From PVC group bacterium (ex Bugula neritina AB1) (GTDB lineage: Bacteria > GCA-001730085): a stretch of DNA of 16,076 nucleotides. The notes under the pieces were generated by a model, which worked only from the letters and a program-made list of their open reading frames with translations, ran no database searches and was not told where the DNA came from. The DNA is taken from contig MDLB01000067.1 of assembly GCA_001730085.1 (NCBI GenBank), positions 1 through 16,076 of the forward strand, read 5' to 3'. Positions 14,028 to 16,076 of the stretch are shown here, in pieces; position 1 is the first letter of the stretch; the number at the start of each line of letters is the position of its first letter. The translations under genes were made by a program, and so were the position numbers.

Positions 14028-15173
14028 ATGCGTATAAATAAAATACCTATTTTTTCTGTTGGGCAGAATCACCTTATTGATTACCCATCTCCTAAAAATA
14101 TTAGTTACTTTTGGGGGTTTGGTCTACTTTCAGGATTTATGTTGTTTATTCAAATTGTTACTGGTGTTTTTTTGGCTATACACTACACACCAAATGTTTC
14201 AATTGCTTTTATAAGTGTTGAGCATATTATACGTGATGTGTTTAGTGGTTGGTTGTTGAGGTACATTCACTCTAATGGGGCTAGCTTCTTTTTTATTGTG
14301 GTGTATTTCCATATATTTCGCGGCTTGTTTTACGGTTCTTTTGTTAATCCCCGCGAAGCTTTGTGGTGCTCTGGGGTGGTGATTTTTATTCTTATGATAG
14401 GTACCGGTTTCATCGGTTATGTTCTACCATGGGGTCAAATATCTTTTTGGGGTGCCACAGTTATTACAAACCTTATTTCAGCAATTCCACTTATTGGAGA
14501 CTCTATCGTATTGTGGGTTTGGGGGGGGTTTTCTGTGGACAACCCGACTCTTAATCGGTTTTTTAGTCTTCATTATCTCTTCCCTTTTCTCATTGTAGGT
14601 TTTGTTTTTCTACATCTAGTATGCCTACACCTACATGGGTCAAACAATCCTATTGGATTGAACACTCACAATAATTCAATTCCATTTTACCCTTATTTTT
14701 TTATTAAGGATTCTTTGGGTATTTTTATTCTAATAATTGTTTTTTCTTTTTTTCTATTTTTCTATCCGAACGCTCTCGGTCACCCAGATAACTATATACC
14801 AGCTAATCCAATAGTGACTCCAGCACACATTGTTCCAGAATGGTATTTTTTGCCTTTTTACGCTATTCTTAGGTCAATTCCCCATAAACTAGGGGGAGTT
14901 ATTATAATGTTTGGTGCTATTTTGTGCTTTGTTTTTATTCCTTTCATTACTTCGTCAGAATTTAAATCGACTTCATTTAGGCCACTTTTTAAGAAGATGT
15001 TTTGGTTGTTTGTAGTCGACTGCTTCGTACTGGGTTGGGTTGGACAAAATGAAGTTGAATCGCCTTTCATTGAAATCGGTCAAATTTCTACTGTTTATTA
15101 TTTCGCTTTTCTACTGGTTATTATTCCTATGACAGGACGTTTTGAAAGTACTGTTATAAGGTATGTAAAGTAA
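14028..15173 (+). CDS. cob: Cytochrome b
   Basis: This is the core subunit of complex III, carrying both b hemes and the two quinone sites. It has 381 residues, the usual length. Heme ligands appear as H81 and H95 and as H182 and H196, each pair 14 apart as expected. The Qo-site PEWY motif is at 270-273, and the GYVLPWGQISFWGATVITN stretch (about 130-148) is typical. There are eight membrane helices and no intron. All conserved Trp codons are TGG, which supports the standard code. tRNA-Met follows after 19 nt. Confidence 0.98.
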   Translation: MRINKIPIFSVGQNHLIDYPSPKNISYFWGFGLLSGFMLFIQIVTGVFLAIHYTPNVSIAFISVEHIIRDVFSGWLLRYIHSNGASFFFIVVYFHIFRGLFYGSFVNPREALWCSGVVIFILMIGTGFIGYVLPWGQISFWGATVITNLISAIPLIGDSIVLWVWGGFSVDNPTLNRFFSLHYLFPFLIVGFVFLHLVCLHLHGSNNPIGLNTHNNSIPFYPYFFIKDSLGIFILIIVFSFFLFFYPNALGHPDNYIPANPIVTPAHIVPEWYFLPFYAILRSIPHKLGGVIIMFGAILCFVFIPFITSSEFKSTSFRPLFKKMFWLFVVDCFVLGWVGQNEVESPFIEIGQISTVYYFAFLLVIIPMTGRFESTVIRYVK

Positions 15174-15192
15174 ATTTAGTTTAAGTTTTCTC

Positions 15193-15266
15193 GGCGGTGT
15201 AGTTTAAATGGTTAGAACACAAGAATCATAATCTTGTTGCTGAAGGTTCAAGTCCTTTCATCGTTA
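15193..15266 (+). tRNA. trnM(cau): tRNA-Met(CAU)
   Basis: The class I cloverleaf has its acceptor at 15193-15199 with 15259-15265 (four Watson-Crick pairs and three G-U) and A15266 as discriminator. The D stem is GTTT/GAAC (15202-15205 and 15215-15218). The anticodon stem CAAGA/TCTTG encloses loop ATCATAA, with CAT at 15227-15229. The T arm is GAAGG/CCTTT around TTCAAGT. The anticodon stem lacks the three G-C pairs of bacterial initiators, so an elongator Met or a lysidine-modified Ile(CAU) tRNA is possible; the sequence alone does not decide. It separates cob from nad2. Confidence 0.92.
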
Positions 15267-15302
15267 ATTCTTTATAAACATATATTAAGCATATTATTTG
15301 TC

Positions 15303-16076
15303 ATGTACAAAATTTTCTTTTCTGAGCTAATCTCACTATTTCCGTTTATTTTTTTCGGCGTGTCCTTGTGCTTTGTATTGCTTTTTTATTCTTTGGTGTC
15401 AACGCAAAAGTTTGTTCATAATTCAAAAACATTTACATTTAATAGCGTTTCATTTGCGTACACCATATATATCACCTTTTTCGTTATAATGATTGTATTT
15501 AATAGTTCATCTTTTTTTACGATTCAATTTTTTGGCTCGGTAGCTTGTGATGCTATTAGTTCTTATAGTCAATTGTTTATTCTTTTTTTGGCATTGAATT
15601 GTTTGGTTTCTTACACTCTTAATAAAAGATTTAGTTTTTTTAATTATTATGAGTTTTTTTATATATACCTTGTTTCTATTTTTTCTATATTTATCTTGGT
15701 TTCCTCAACAGATCTCATTTCAGTTTACCTTTGTTTGGAATTGCAGTCTATTACAATTTATGTCTTGTCTGCTTCAAATAAAAATTCCTCATTTTCTATA
15801 GAATCCAGCCTAAAGTATTTGATTATAGGGGCATTTTCATCTGGGTTTTTTCTTTTTGGATCCTCACTTATTTATGGTTTTATAGGTACAACAAATTATT
15901 ATTTTTTGCAAGATCTAGCTAATTTTAATTTTCAAGAATTTTATATAGTTTATGTAGGTTTTACTTTTGTTTTTATTAGTCTTATATTTAAGCTCGGCAT
16001 TGCTCCCTTTCATATATGGATACCTGATATTATTGAAGGGGTGGAAATGTCTCTATCTATATTTATTATGACTGCT
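15303..16076 (+). CDS. nad2: NADH dehydrogenase subunit 2 (5' part; runs off the window)
   Basis: This antiporter-like subunit belongs to the complex I membrane arm. An open frame of 258 codons runs from ATG 15303 to the last base without a stop, so the gene is cut by the window edge. Family landmarks are LELQSITIYVLSA (about 145-157, with the conserved helix-5 Glu E146), ESSLKYLIIGAFSSGFFLFG (167-186), LIYGFIGTTN and FKLGIAPFHIWIPDIIEG (229-246) with the conserved Lys. The N-terminal 120 residues are hydrophobic and divergent. A full Nad2 is usually near 480-500 residues, so roughly half is present. The start is 36 nt after tRNA-Met. Confidence 0.96.
   Translation, partial: MYKIFFSELISLFPFIFFGVSLCFVLLFYSLVSTQKFVHNSKTFTFNSVSFAYTIYITFFVIMIVFNSSSFFTIQFFGSVACDAISSYSQLFILFLALNCLVSYTLNKRFSFFNYYEFFYIYLVSIFSIFILVSSTDLISVYLCLELQSITIYVLSASNKNSSFSIESSLKYLIIGAFSSGFFLFGSSLIYGFIGTTNYYFLQDLANFNFQEFYIVYVGFTFVFISLIFKLGIAPFHIWIPDIIEGVEMSLSIFIMTA

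Noticed and set aside
9117-16076. TGA as tryptophan (mitochondrial code 4)
   Set aside because: Conserved Trp positions in Cox2, Cob, Nad4 and Nad1 are TGG, and no conserved frame contains an internal TGA.

Overview
The window is one end of a mitochondrial genome, most likely linear, from a protist. It encodes respiratory-chain genes (cox2, nad4, nad11, nad1, nad4L, nad9, cob, nad2), a very short tatA and several organelle-type tRNAs. Everything lies on the + strand, is strongly A+T-rich, and reads in the standard code: every conserved Trp I checked is TGG and no conserved frame needs TGA. The best lineage guess is a stramenopile alga or relative, with a chrysophyte-like group as the leading candidate. 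The reasons are an nad11 reduced to its iron-sulphur half, a mitochondrial tatA, nad9 in mtDNA, the standard code, and a terminus-like repeat array. The mitochondrial call is near certain; the lineage is inference.

Region 1 (1-705) is non-coding. It holds eight full copies and one partial copy of a 76-77 bp tandem repeat, then a long imperfect hairpin. The outermost copies are nearly identical and the inner ones drift progressively, as expected for the end of a linear mtDNA. Region 2 (740-9012) is an accessory block unlike the rest. It has one orphan 554-residue ORF, then five tandem paralogous ORFs of about 390-420 residues with no recognised function. These are interspersed with tRNA-Leu(UAG) and two copies of an unusual tRNA-like gene, and the block is closed by tRNA-Asn(GUU) at 9018-9091. 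At least one tRNA+ORF module is a segmental duplication, and near-identical nucleotide patches point to gene conversion.

Region 3 (9117-16076) is a compact conserved block: cox2, tatA, nad4, nad11 (N-terminal half), nad1, nad4L, nad9, cob, tRNA-Met(CAU), then nad2, which runs off the right edge. Spacers are mostly 3-25 nt and nad4L/nad9 overlap by 8 nt. The whole window could be transcribed as one precursor and cut at tRNAs. The Nad proteins belong to complex I: membrane arm Nad1, Nad2, Nad4 and Nad4L, peripheral arm Nad9 and Nad11. Cob is in complex III, Cox2 in complex IV, and TatA belongs to the twin-arginine translocase.

The most novel content is the terminus-proximal array of five paralogous unknown ORFs, the duplicated odd tRNA whose candidate anticodon differs between copies, and the graded repeat array with its hairpin boundary.
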